DNA of 64,000 bases, from positions 47,692,510 through 47,756,509 of the forward strand of contig CM055095.1 in assembly GCA_029204225.1 (NCBI GenBank), given 5' to 3'. A program made the position numbers and the translations under genes. The notes below the pieces were generated by a model, which made no database searches, was not told the origin of the DNA, and worked only from the letters and a program-made list of their open reading frames with translations. This document shows positions 11,062 to 22,337 of the stretch, piece after piece. Source of the stretch: Diphasiastrum complanatum. Taxonomy: Eukaryota > Streptophyta > Lycopodiopsida > Lycopodiales > Lycopodiaceae. Position 1 is the first letter of the stretch; each line of letters starts with the position of its first letter.

Positions 11062-11562
11062 TGTTGGGAATGGTGAACTCATGCAACCATTCCTCGACAT
11101 TCCCCAAAGGCGAAACGAAGGCCAAAATGAAGGTGTTCATTCCTGCAATGAAGCATTTGACGAATCAAAGACAAAATTTTCGACGTTCATCCCAACAGCC
11201 AAATGATGAAGACCTGAGGAAAACAATTTGAGCTAGCAGTTGGCAGCTCGACGAGCATGGAGTCTTGCACTACCACACTCAGCCGCCAACAAGGGCCATG
11301 TCATCAGAGGATAACTAACTAACAGTTTAGGTTTAAACCTATCTTGTAAACTGTTACTTAGTGACCTTACAATTTTCCCAGATATAATAATAAAATAGTA
11401 TAAACAAATGATAAGAGGTAGGAGAGAGACGTAACAAAATATAGATAGTCGTGTTCAAGCATTATGAGCTATGGATGAAAGTCTGCCAATGAGCAGAATA
11501 TAACGTATTCGTGAAGAGGAGTGACAGGCCGCCAACGAGTGAGACACTGATCAACTCACTCA
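11062..11562 (+). repeat. 3' LTR of copia C2
   Basis: The purine tract TCAAGAAGGAG (11051-11061) precedes TGTTGGGAATGGTGAACTC. It is parallel to the LTR at 1486-2060, sharing GTCTGCCAATGAGCAGAA and CAGGCCGCCAACGAGTGAG. The end is approximate. Confidence 0.75.
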
Positions 11563-12289
11563 TAATGAAAATACAAAATACAATTGTTCTCTTCTCTCAA
11601 TTTCTCATCATTCGTGTTGTTTATTTTGATAGACTGATTTTATGTCTGTGGTTGGTAGTCGTTTGCTTAGATTCCTGTGTCAATTCCGCAAGTTAGCCAA
11701 TTAGGCAACAAAGGCAAGGTGCAGACTAGATCAAGGGTTGCATCTACCAAAACGAAAACAATCGCGAAGAAAATCTACACTTCATAGCATTCCAGATATC
11801 GAATATCTATATAATTAGATGTTTTCGTTTTCGAACTAGAAGACAACTCAAATCCCGAAGTGTAGCTGGAAACTGATTGAGTCTCACCTTTGTATTTGTC
11901 TTTTAACCAACTCATATGTACTTGTTTGTGAGTTCCTTTTATAGAAAATCAGAATTCTCACTTTTTCCAATGAGTAATTACATCTGCTTCATATAACATG
12001 GTTGACCCAACAGTATCGGATAAGTAGGAATTGCTACTTGTTTAATTACCACAAAATTCAGCAGAAAAAATCCCCTTCGATTTTTATTTCAACTGGTACA
12101 TTAGAGATAATGCCTCCTTTAACTGTAATTCGATCTCTGGGGCTCCTCGGTCATCCATTTCACCTTATTAATGTTGATTGCTGGTAGTCTTGGTTTCTTC
12201 CTTGCTTTTGATGGAAGACATTGTCTTCTAAAAGCTGTTTAAACATTATGCTCAATCTCAAATCAATAGCTATGACATGCTCTAGACTA
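11563..12289. other. No gene identified
   Basis: Only short frames. The minus strand may carry a decayed downstream part of the gag at 12.3-12.8 kb, but I cannot align it with confidence. Confidence 0.4.
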
Positions 12290-12810
12290 TCAGTAGGTTC
12301 TTGTCTGCAGTATCAATCTATTCTTTGGGTAATCCCCTTAAGAACCATTCAATTTTCATGGCCACTGGATAAACTCCAATCAATTGGCCAATTAATTTCT
12401 TGACTCGTCAGGTATACTTCCTTAGAGATTTTTTTTTGTTGTTGTATTGAATTCAATTGGGCTATAATTCGTGTTGAATAACCAATTTCTCTAAATTGCA
12501 TTAGGAATTGGATTTTAAAATCTCCCAAAGTTGTTATCAAATCAGGTTTAATCTGGCTGAACCATGTTCCAGCTTATTTTTTAAGAAGTCTGGGAAATAT
12601 CCTCAATTTGTCAACTTCTAAACTTTCTCTATTACTTGCAGCAATAGATTCTAATTGAGATACATAACTATCTGCATCTTCTGAGGCCTTCCCTTTAAAA
12701 TAATTGTAACAAATTTTAGAAGAAGAAGATCTTGGAATACCCATATCTTGTTTATCTGTGTCGTCCCGATCAGAGGGTGGAGCTAGGTGTCTCTTCTTTT
12801 TCAGAGTCAC
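12290..12810 (-). pseudogene. Gypsy-type gag (capsid) remnant
   Basis: On the minus strand, FKGKASEDADSYVSQLESIA (12574-12810 frame) is followed after a stop by ITTLGDFKIQFLMQFREIGY (12349-12540). This is the layout of the retrotransposon gag capsid domain (F-G...DA...W...L...W...F...F). No zinc knuckle or pol follows in readable form. The rest of the element is lost. Confidence 0.65.
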
Positions 12811-13270
12811 TTTCTAATATCGGAGGGTCCTTATAATTGAGTCTTCTTCTTTGATCAACATTGGTATTCCAATTTAACTCTCTTTCCTGTTCTCTGCGCC
12901 TTCGTCTTTCTTCTCACTTCTTCCTCTACCTTTTTTTGTCTTTCTCTCCAATATTACTGGTTTTGTCAATGTCTAATAGATAATTGATACTGATTCTCTC
13001 CCATGCATGACCATTGTTGGATCGAGTGATTAATAAATCTACTGCACACACAGCCTGACTAACTTAAAGATTTCTCATAATGTAATCTGCAATTATGACT
13101 CGACAGTTAAGCATACCCTACAAATTGACTCGAAGAATCTACATCCCCTCTCATTTTGTCTTTCACAACATAACCGATTTCACAATGATAATAAGATAAT
13201 CAATCATCTGAATGCTTCAACAAGGTTTGGACTCGAACAATAGCAATATTCTACCAATCTGTCTTTACAC

Positions 13271-13408
13271 AACTTACATAACCACGTAGACTCTGGAAAA
13301 ATAGTCAGCAACAAATACATTCAATCAATTATAAGAAACAGAACTTACATAACCACGTAGATTCTGGAAAAATAGTGAGCAACAAATACATTCAATCAAT
13401 TATAGAGT
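13271..13408. repeat. Two-copy direct repeat, about 64 bp unit
   Basis: CTTACATAACCACGTAGA...CATTCAATCAATTATA occurs at about 13271-13333 and again at about 13345-13408 with only a few differences. The flanks 12811-13270 and 13409-13820 are AT-rich with no gene seen. Confidence 0.85.
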
Positions 13409-13819
13409 AAATATCCACGATTCACTCATAAATATAAACACCAAGGTATCCGCTCAACAAAACTTTTCTTATTAAAAATTGTAAATACAATGGCTCTTTA
13501 TAGTCTTGAGACTGGTCCATAACCGCTATAACTGCTATGCTCGTGTTCGAATAATTTTTCAACTGGTTTGGTTTGTATATTTTCAGAGCGTATCCGAACA
13601 AGATTGGTTCGGATTTTTTCAGAGCCAGTCAGAACTCGACCTAGACCAAATTTACACTTAGAATTTCTAAAGACTAAAATTCTATAAAACTTAAGGAAAA
13701 TAAGATACATAAAACTAAATATATACAAGAATAAAAAGATAAAAGATCATCATGTGACTAAATTGAGTCATCACACCTCAACTCATCCCGGTCTTACTTC
13801 CTAGCATAGAAGAAGGTAA

Positions 13820-15070
13820 AGACCTCTCTCATCTTGAAGGGAGAAAGCTTATGGCCTTGGGTAGACGGCACCGAAGAGATGCCTACAACCACCGGCAAAG
13901 AGCTACGAGAATGGAGAGAAAGGAACGACAAGGCAATAGTCGTCGTATCCTCGTCCATCGAAGATAGCATAATGCTTGACCTTGCGACACTCTCTAATGC
14001 AAGAGAGATGTGGGAGCATTACTTGCCAGGTTCCAGACAAACTTCTCGAAGACCAACTAACGACCTATGATGGGATGGCAAAGGCATCACATCCTTTATT
14101 AGAAGGATGAAGGATCTGTTTCTTTTGTTACACAACGTTGAAGCAAAAATTGCAATCTCAATAGAGAAGCAGCTCACCTACTTGCTATGAGCTTTACCAA
14201 GATCCTTCTAGACTACGTGAACGCTGCTAGCCAAAGATCCACAAATGACTCGAAAAAATGGTAATCGAGATTCGAGAAGAAGTCGAAGCTCGTGAGCACC
14301 TTGACCACAAGGACACCTCTGATCAGGCTCTCTATATCTATAAATCAAAGTCAAAAAAATTGTTCAAGCCTAAGAGAGAGTCAGTCAAAAAGTAGGATCG
14401 AGATCAACAGATGGAGGGAGGCACCAAAGGCAAATGGAAGAGCAAAGACAAGACAAGACAGCAAGACGGCAAAAAGAAAACATGCGTGAGATATAAGTGA
14501 GAAGGCCACATAGTCGATACGTGTTGGCTGAACTCGAAGATCGAGTGCATCCATTGCCACAAGAAAGGTCATGCAGCTATGGACTGCTACCAGAATTCAA
14601 AGAACAAGCAGTCTCAATGCAAGTGGAAAAACCACAACAGTTCGTCATATGTGGAAGAACCCGAAAGCTCCAAGATGGGTGAAGAAAGGACGAACAATGG
14701 TAATGCGACAACCTACCTATGTGCAGAAATGTGCGCAACCTCAACATCTGACACACAAGAGGTCATTCTTGATTCAGGAGCAACCTCTCACTTCGTTACA
14801 TTCAAAAAAACATGGCTGACTTCCAAAGTACAGATCCATCCAAATACATAGTTCTTGGAGATGGATCAGGACATTAGGTGAATGGCAATGGTTCGCTATG
14901 GCTCAACACGGACGACAAGGACTGAAGATTGGACGATCCTCGAGTGGTCATACCCACATTGCTAAAGGACTTTCTCTCAGTCGCAAGAATAACAGACGCA
15001 AGAATACAACGAACCTAATTGTTTCGTGTTGAGATACATGTCAATTGCACTAGAGCAACAGAGGTTCGAA
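13820..15070 (+). pseudogene. Copia D-type gag and protease fragment (second copy)
   Basis: The capsid part is readable at 13834-14070 (NDKAIVVVSSSIEDSIM, ATLSNAREMWEHY). After many stops, nucleocapsid knuckles appear at 14480-14590: CVRYK-EGHIVDTC, with the second Cys changed to Tyr and a stop, and CIHCHKKGHAAMDC intact. The protease VILDSGATSHFVT (about 14764-14802) keeps its catalytic Asp. The wording matches the copia D copy at 5.66-6.0 kb (NSSSYVEEPESSKMG), so both belong to one family. It fades out by about 15070. Confidence 0.88.
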
Positions 15071-15129
15071 GAGTGCGAACATGAACAAGAATCCTTTTAA
15101 GTGTCGTTTCGTGTACGCATTCTCACTCA

Positions 15130-15278
15130 ACAGATTTCTCAAAGCTTACATTCATGGCCTATTTTTGTGGATATTGGAGGGGAAGTGTATGATCCGGAAT
15201 CTAAATTGTAGAAGAAAATGCGTAGAGGCATGGGAGAGGGTTGGCCAACACGGCAAGCAAGTACAAAGCCCAATGTGA
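15130..15278 (+). repeat. First copy of duplicated kelch-gene segment
   Basis: About 150 bp closely matching 15486-15625 (TCAAAGCTT, GGCCTATTT, GTGTATGATCC, GGAGAGGGTTGGCCAACA). This copy keeps the frame IGGEVYDPES, whereas the second copy has lost one base after ATTGGAGGG. The 15279-15485 spacer has poly-C and AT-rich sequence only. Confidence 0.85.
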
Positions 15279-15419
15279 TCATAAATTATAAGAGAGAATA
15301 TGATGATTATAAGATTTTACCATGCAATTTGTTATTTAACATGATGACATCCCCCCCACCCCACCCCACATCCTTTTATTAGAATTTTTAAAAATTGCCA
15401 ATTAAAGCCCCATATTATA

Positions 15420-15936
15420 GCATTTCTTGCAGACATGCTGAAGCCAATCGCCACTGGCATGGCAGCGTTCAACGGCTACCTCTAGATTCCTCAAAGCTTG
15501 TATTCATGGCCTATTTCTGTGGCTATTGGAGGGAAGTGTATGATCCAGAATCCAAATTGTGGAGGAAATGCGTAGAATGGGAGAGGGTTGGCCAACACGG
15601 CAAGCATGTACAAATCTCAGTGTGATCGTATATGGTCATCTCTATTTATTGGATCCTACCAACACTGTGGATGGAAGCAATGTCAAGGTCTATGAATTTG
15701 ACCAAGAAACTTGAAAATTTGTCTTCAGTAAAGTTTTCGTGTTGTCAGATCTCACTAAATTTGAGTCTCCTTGCTTGCTATTTTGCTTAAGGGGAGGCTT
15801 TCATATTGTGACAAAAGATATTAATGATAATGTTACAGTTTTGAGGGCACACTTGGCAAGACCTGCTTCCCTAGATGATTCCACATCTTCAGAAGCAGAC
15901 GATGAGCATTCAGCACCAGTAATTTTGGATCTTTAG
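15420..15936 (+). pseudogene. F-box/kelch-repeat protein gene fragment
   Basis: A fragment of a host-type gene, not of a transposon. Readable pieces are DMLKPIATGMAAFNGYL (about 15433), GGEVYDPESKLW, MGEGWPTRQA, IVYGHLYLLDPTN, VKVYEFDQETWKFV, and a terminal frame 15739-15936 containing ITKDINDNV-like VTKDINDNVTVLRA and an acidic tail before the stop. This order matches the C-terminal kelch region of the Arabidopsis At1g22040-like F-box proteins, which are E3-ligase substrate adaptors; that match is from memory. Frameshifts near 15530 and 15625 and the missing F-box make it a pseudogene or captured fragment. Confidence 0.6.
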
Positions 15937-16640
15937 AGTTAACAGCCTACCAGGTTCTAGACATCTGAGCAACACACCATAAACAGTTTAGGTTTTCCAT
16001 AGATTTGAAATAGTAATCCTATTGGCTAAACTCCACCATCCATCATGAGCATTAAGGACAAAGAAATAAACAAACGAATTTCACTATTCTCTCGGACGAT
16101 GAGCAAAAGTAAATAATGAGAGAGATAATGAGAATTGAGATCATTCAAGTTGTTGAGATAATAGTACTGCAAACGCCATCTCTTTGTAAGCTAAGCTTCT
16201 TGGCGACTGTATGCTATCTGTAGTGACTCTGCAGCATCTTGAATCTGACCATTGCAAAAGAATTGACTACAATTTGATTGCTCAGCTGGCGAGTGCAATG
16301 GAAGATTTTCTTACACATGGGAATGATGTTCTACGACAGAATCTTGAGAAACTATGATAGTTTGTACCGCTTCAACTACTTTCCATATCCTTAGTGGAAG
16401 TTCTTAGATCACCCATTTTTAGATTGCATTTTTTATAAATGTGCTTTAGTTTTAGACGTGTGCATTAAGACCATGTGGAAATCTGCAAAGTTGAAGCTCA
16501 TTTTGAATTTGTCCTTGTAGACATGCACATGTATGTAGCTTTTAGGTTTGTGTAGATTATGAGAATGCTAATGGTTGTTGACCAACAATCCTTGATGGTG
16601 CACTTAGTGGTTGGAGTGGCTTACAATACGGCTATTCTTT
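15937..16640. other. No gene identified
   Basis: A short frame at about 16200-16355 (VVTLQHLESDHCKRIDYNLIA) ends in TGA; I do not recognise it. It could be a further exon remnant. Confidence 0.3.
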
Positions 16641-17390
16641 CCAAAATCTACTATTTCAATTAGAAGCGCAATTGAACCTGACTCCAGTTGTGTGTACTAT
16701 AAAGAGCTACTATGAGTCTTAGAATCTCCTACAAAAAACTCAAGAAGAGATCAAATGAAAGCTTTCAAAACAATCTCTCTACCTTCTAGTATAATAAAGA
16801 GCTAGTATGAGTCTTAGACTCTCCTACAAAGAACTCAAGAATAGATCAAATGAAAGCTAATTTCGAAACAATCTCTCTACCTTGTATTTAAAAAATTTGA
16901 AATGACCTTGGTGGAACCTTTTAGGAAGTGAGCAATCTAGGATTGCCTTTTGTATCTTGACTCAGATCCAAGTCCTGAATTAAAGGCAGGTGCAATAATG
17001 CAGAAAACCCTCAATTGTACCCTACTAATGAAAACGTTGTCATCAACGTAGGCCATAAAAGAAACTATAGCATGTAAAATTTAAGCTCATATACTACTTT
17101 GCAAGACTTTGAGTCCTCATAAGACAGAGCCACTCGCTCTTGCTATTCTCCTCAGTCAGCTCCTCGTGGAAGCCATTAAATGTTCTTTTCATATGCTTGA
17201 GCTCGAATCCCAAGCCGTGCATGCAGAGACAAAGTACCCAAGACTTACTATTCACAAAATCTACTATTTCAATCAAAAGCGCAATTGAACCTGACTCAGG
17301 CTGCGTGTATAATAAAGAGATGGAGAGAGAGACTTACTATTCAAAAAATCTACTATTTCAATCAGAAGCACAATTGAACCTGATTTAGAC
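16641..17390. repeat. Interspersed direct repeats (ATCTACTATTTCAAT and GAGTCTTAGA units)
   Basis: A unit AAATCTACTATTTCAAT...GCAATTGAACCTGA occurs at about 16647, 17258 and 17346. A second unit of about 95 bp (AAAGAGCTA-TATGAGTCTTAGA...CAATCTCTCTACCTT) occurs at about 16700 and 16794. (AG)n tracts follow at 17401-17422 and 17450-17464. No coding region is evident. Confidence 0.8.
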
Positions 17391-17534
17391 GACATGTATG
17401 AGAGAGAGAGAGAGAGAGAGAGCTGCAGCTACCTCACGCGTCGGGCAGAAGAGAGAGAGAGAGGACGGCGGGGAACCACACTGGAGTGTGAGTATATGCC
17501 CAATATGTTTGAGATAGAGAGAGATAGGGAGTGG

Positions 17535-17686
17535 GGATAACTTAAGGGAGGATAGCTTAATAAGAGCACCATAGCGATTTGGGGCTATCACCTTAAGTTA
17601 TGTGATAGCTTAATAAGAGGATAGCTTAATAAGAGATTGTGTAATGGTGCTCCTCCCCCACCCTACTTTTCTATTAAGCTATCCGC
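17535..17686. mobile_element. Foldback / MITE-like element
   Basis: GGATAGCTTAATAAGAGCACCAT at the left is mirrored by ATGGTGCTC...TATTAAGCTATCC at the right. Inside, GCTATCAC (17584-17591) pairs with GTGATAGC (17602-17609). GATAGCTTAATAAGAG recurs three times. No protein and no clear target duplication; boundaries are approximate. Confidence 0.5.
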
Positions 17687-17689
17687 TTG

Positions 17690-18137
17690 TTGATTTGGTT
17701 GCTTCCTGGTATTCTTTTCTTTTAGTACTCTACAATCTTGGATCTCATGATTAGTGCCTTTGCAATACTTATAGAATATCTTCTTCTTCGACTATGGATT
17801 TGATAATTGCTCTTGACGTTTCATCGGTTTTTGATTTGATGTGGACTGCTTAGAGCTTTTATGCTTGTTGTTTTGAGCTTTTGTTGACATATAGAGCATG
17901 AGATGATGAAGTCAACAAAGTGTCTTGACTTCTGCAATTGTCTTCTTGTAGCAACATATTGATAACTAGTAAGAGTTAAATATGAGTGTGTCGATATGAT
18001 CATCACCCAGTTCTCGTATGTAGAGGGCAAGCTTGAAAGCAATGTCATAATTGTGTCTTGATCATCAATGATCGAATTGTTAAAAATGTCACTTCCAACT
18101 TGATGTACTTGGTTAATCTTGAGATATTTGATCATAC
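17690..18137 (-). pseudogene. Copia gag (UBN2-type) remnant
   Basis: The minus-strand frame 17821-18135 reads DDQDTIMTLLSSLPSTYENW, the hallmark of the copia Gag capsid (usually DED..I..LL.SLP..Y). Downstream on the minus strand is a decayed zinc knuckle, KIFYKYCKGTNHEIQDC. It is cut on its 5' side at about 18138 by LTR F. Confidence 0.8.
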
Positions 18138-18138
18138 A

Positions 18139-19516
18139 TGTGTGGATCCTGTTCCCACGTGTGAAAGGATGTACATAACTTACTTATATAAAGTTAGATT
18201 GATTTTTGGACCTACACAAGTGTGAAATTGACCTCTGAGTAGAATCTAGAAAAAAGTCATTTTGGTCAAACTTTTTGTAAATAGATTGCACTTCCATGTG
18301 AATGAGTAAATGCTCCCACATGTCAAGATGATATTCACTCATGTGGATAAGATTATAGATGATAAGATAGAGAGATCCTATTAGATCCTATTTTATAGGG
18401 ACTATCCCTATTTTTGTGGAGATTGTTTTTTGGCTCCTAGCTATTGTGATAAGTCAACTCTGGAAAATGAGCATATATGGCTCCCATTTGGATATGAATG
18501 AATAGGCACTCTTCACACGTGTGAAGGCTTGCTGGAAAATACTCAGCTGGTGGATTTACTTGATCTATAAAGGGATCAACCAAATCAATGAGATGTTGAT
18601 GAGACATTGGCAATTTCTAGCTTTGCTTGGAATCCTCACATTTGTCTTGAGTTTTTATGATTGGACTGCATTTATATGTAAAAGTACTTCACTCTCAGTT
18701 TATAGTCCGTACTGGTACTGTCCTCACACGTGACCACTCTTAATCATTTTCAATCATTTGATCCATCGCTCTTGCTAAAATCATAGTGTAATGTATCCAG
18801 GTCAAGATTTAACACAAAGAACTTGATAGATCTTTGGATTTAGCAATCAATTGTTAGAATTAAGCAATTTTCACATGGTTTTTGATGTATTTTGACATCT
18901 ATGTGGATTCACACGTGTGAGGACCTGTCCACACATGTGAAATGACACTTGCAATATTCAGATCCATTTTGATTAGCTTCCATTTGAGTCTAATATGACA
19001 TCTCCTAAATTATAGGAGTTAGGTCCTAGATTGTAGGAATCTAGAAGGTCAACACAAACCACCAATGGATCATGTGGCAAACTTGATAGATCTTATCCAA
19101 AGTGGATATGGATGAGTACAATGATCTGTCCCACACGTGCTGGATGCAGCTTAGAGAGAGATTATGGTGATTTGGTACTTGATCCATGATGGATCCATTG
19201 TTGAGCTAATGATGAGAAATCTTGGTTTGTGAAGCAATCTTTGTTTTTTGACTCTCTTAAGCACTTTCTTTGTGGATGAATGCTTAGTAAATGATAAGTA
19301 AACTATTTCTCTGTTATCAAGTCGTACAGTAGCTGTACTTCACACGTGTGAAGCTGTGGATCATCTTTTTTTATTGTTCTTGCTTGGAATCACAAAGATT
19401 GTCAAGTAGAAGCTAGATTTGGAAGCTAGTCTTGATATAGATCAAGATCCCAAGCTACCAATCACTCTTTGTGATCATTTGTAGATCAATTTCAGTCCTT
19501 AAACTCTGAAATTTGA
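18139..19516 (+). repeat. 5' LTR of copia F
   Basis: The right end is set by the primer site at 19519. The left end is inferred from TGTGTGGATCC at 18139, where the minus-strand gag is interrupted. A TATA-like CTATAAAGGG lies at about 18566. The LTR carries repeated TCACACGTGTGA palindromes or near-copies at 18154, 18215, 18513, 18724, 18909, 18930, 19131 and 19340. No coding capacity. Confidence 0.65.
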
Positions 19517-19518
19517 CA

Positions 19519-19530
19519 TGGTATCAGAGC
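19519..19530 (+). other. Primer-binding site of copia F (tRNA-iMet)
   Basis: TGGTATCAGAGC is exactly complementary to the 3' end of plant initiator tRNA-Met, two bases after the LTR end (TTTGACA). Confidence 0.92.
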
Positions 19531-20134
19531 CAAGTCAAAGAACTTAGTTGATGATCCAAAAATCTTCATTTTGGTGAAAGCATTGGTGCTAGATTCACTT
19601 TGAAGGAGGGCGACCTTTTCTAATAGTTTACTTGTGATGTTGAGGTTCCAATTAGTGTGTAAAGTTCAGATGTACTTCTCACACGTGTGAGAGGCTGCTG
19701 GAGTTGTACTTTCACCAAAGCTTTGTGTTTTTTCAATATTTGAGCTTCAAACAAATTGTGTAGAGTGAAACTAGTGATGTGCTTATGAAAAACCTTCCAT
19801 TATAGATTTGATGAGTGAATAATGTTAGAATCTTATTAAACCTACAAATACTTGAGAGAGAGTTTGAGGCTTATGTTTTTAGTTCAAGAGTGAAACTAAA
19901 ACCAATTCTAAACACCATAGGAAGGCATTGGCACTTCCAAAAATCAGATCCAAGGTTCTAAGTGAATAGATTGTGTAGAATACACTTTCCCAATTCTTTT
20001 TGAGTTCAAGATCATTACAGATCTTGCTTCTTGAGTCTAGTGAGATTCAAGAGAGTAGCATTTTAGCTAAATTCTGAGAAAGGAAGAAGGGAGAGCCTTT
20101 GAACAGTACATTTGTTGTACTTGTTACTAGATAG
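19531..20134 (+). other. 5' leader of copia F
   Basis: Untranslated leader between the primer site and gag. It has one more TCACACGTGTGA at 19679-19690. No long frame. Confidence 0.6.
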
Positions 20135-20746
20135 AATGGGTTCAATTGGAGCCTATCTTCTTGAGCCTCTAGTGAAAGGCTAAATTCTAATAATTATTCA
20201 ACTTGGAAAGTAAGATGGAGTCACTGCTTGTGCTCCAAGATATGTTTGATCTTGTCATAGATGAAGAACCTCAAGGAGGGCAAGATCAAGTGAGTACAAA
20301 AATAGAGCTAGACTAGCATTACATTGCTTGAAAATGAATGTTAGTAATGAACTTGTAAAGGAAGTGGCATCTTGTACCTCGGCCAAGGAGGCATGGAACT
20401 ACCTCAAAGGGATTTATGAATCCAAAAACACCTCTAGAGTGCTTATGATTAGAAACAAAGTTCTTCAAGGCATTAGAGGGAGTGATGAGAGTGCTCAGGA
20501 GTATGTCTTGAGAATAAAATCTCTCAACAAAGAACTTTCCATCATTAGTGAGGGTATTCATGATGATGAACTTTTTCAATTCATTTTGAATGGTCTTGGA
20601 GATGAGTTCTCCAATCTTGTACAAAGATTTGCTATTCAAGATGCACTACCTTCCATTGACAAGCTCCATAGTGTGCTTGTGCCCGAGGAGAGTAGGATCC
20701 TTCATGTCAAGCAAAGGATTGGATCCTTAAAGTTGCATGATGGTGA
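20135..20746 (+). pseudogene. Copia F gag, 5' part (interrupted by gypsy H)
   Basis: Gag likely starts at ATG 20135 (MGSIGAYLLEPLVKG), with stops and a frameshift near 20180-20215 (NYSTWKV). The open frame 20328-20795 carries the UBN2 capsid: SAKEAWNYLKGIYESKN, YVLRIKSLNKEL, DDELFQFILNGLGDEFSNLV. Gag sequence ends at 20746 in GGTGA, the target duplication of element H, and resumes at 26975 in the same reading frame. Confidence 0.88.
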
Positions 20747-21664
20747 TGTTGTAAAGCTGACTCAGGTGCAGCCAGTGTGCCCTGTAAGACTCTAAGAGGT
20801 GATGCTGCCTAAGGTCCCAGAACAAGTTAGAACGTCAAGGACTGAGCCTCCGACCTGTGGTGAGCCAGTCAAGTAGTTACAATTCATGAGCTAGCTCTAG
20901 AGCTCGAGCCATGGCCTAGTCTGGAAGCAAGTTGATTCTGCCGTCGGGACGGCTCCCGGTACCCATGTCCGGGAGCCAGATTGATTCTGCCAGGCTTGCT
21001 AGGCTTGATTAGCAAAATAAAAACTAAGTCCTAAAAAGCGTGCTTTACCAGAGAGCACTATATTTCAGGACAGAGGGGGTGCGTCGAATCACAACAGAAC
21101 TATAGGGGGAGTCCGGCAGACAGAAACTTGGACAGCTCAACCAGCGCCAGGAATCCAGTTGCCAGGTCTCAGCTCTCTCTACCAGCACGAGCCAGGCACA
21201 ATGCCCAGCATGTGTTGGTGGCCCTGAGACCGGTCAGTCTATGCATGAATGTAACCTCTTCCAGATCTAATAAAGTTGATCCTTGGGGATGATTATCGTT
21301 TCGGTTTTGCCTCCGGGACTGGTCCAAGTGAAAGGACCCTTACTACAACCTTTTTGCGTCACCGGCGCCTAAGGGTCCACGTCACCAACGTGTGGCTTGC
21401 CGCTATGCCAATTGGTCGGTTTGGCAACCACTATGCCTTGGGTTTCATGTGTGGCTTGTCTTTGCCTTTGGTTACGTTTTGGGGACGGATTCTGAGTTGG
21501 CTTTCGGGTTGGTTTGGATTCCAGTTTTCTTAAGTTTGAATGGTTAAGCTCGTTACGTTTCTGAGTTGGCTTTTACGTAAGTGCATGGTGGATGAATGTT
21601 AGACTTAAGCACATGTTGAAAAAACCGCTCAAGTCCCAGCGTCCTTTGAGACACCGGCGCAACA
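20747..21664 (+). repeat. 5' LTR of element H
   Basis: 918 bp, TGTTGTAAAG...GCGCAACA. It contains the block 'tatagggggagtcc' also found in the older copy at 61490. Compared with the 3' LTR it has extra bases near 20945 and 20995. Confidence 0.95.
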
Positions 21665-21666
21665 TG

Positions 21667-21678
21667 TGGTATCAGAGC
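21667..21678 (+). other. Primer-binding site of element H (tRNA-iMet)
   Basis: TGGTATCAGAGC, two bases after the LTR end. Confidence 0.95.
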
Positions 21679-22337
21679 CGACTAGCCGGTCAGCTACGCA
21701 AGTCTCACAGGGATGGCCACGTTTTGGAATTTGTAAGGACAACCGTTGTGCAAGGTGCTGCCCATAGTGTAAGCGTGGGTGCGTCCACAGTCGGGGTGGT
21801 TGACAGAACGGGGGACTTGATGAGGCAACGTGTTGCCCTTGAGGTGTAAGCACGGTCAATTCCCGCGGTTCGGGCCTGGCGCCGTCTACAGTAGGACAGA
21901 TGAGGCAATGTGCTGCCATTAGGTTAGTGAAACCATGATCTGTGCCTTGTAGGGTGTGGGGTGACATATTTGAACTATACGGGTTAACCATTGATACAGA
22001 GATGCTGCTCAAATTCGGGTGTAAAGCACGGGTGGTTAGCTGCCGGTGCGGGATAGCTATAAGGGCTATCGACCAAAAAGTGGTGGGGCGTGACTGAGGC
22101 AATGTACTGCTTAATGGTGAAAGCACGGATGGTTGGATGGATGTTTCTCCGTGGGCTAATTCTGTAATAGATTTGAGTGGGCGTGGCTAGGCAAAGGTCC
22201 TACGTCTGGTCTCAAGGGGAATGTGGCTTGAGATGGATCCTATGTGTTTGCTTTGGTTGGTATGTTCGTTTGTGGTGTGCTTGTTTGGACCTGAATAACC
22301 CCTGATTGTTTAACTTCTTCCAGGTGATCTGATCTAG
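21679..22337 (+). other. Leader of element H with three-fold repeat; gag absent
   Basis: A TGAGGCAA-GTG-TGC motif with following AAGCACGG recurs at about 21819, 21901 and 22094. No gag frame of the expected 250-300 codons or zinc knuckle is found before protease, so gag has been deleted. Confidence 0.7.

Noticed and set aside
21629-22126. 165-codon minus-strand frame in the element H leader
   Set aside because: It lies opposite the primer site and leader of a retrotransposon and has no recognisable domain.
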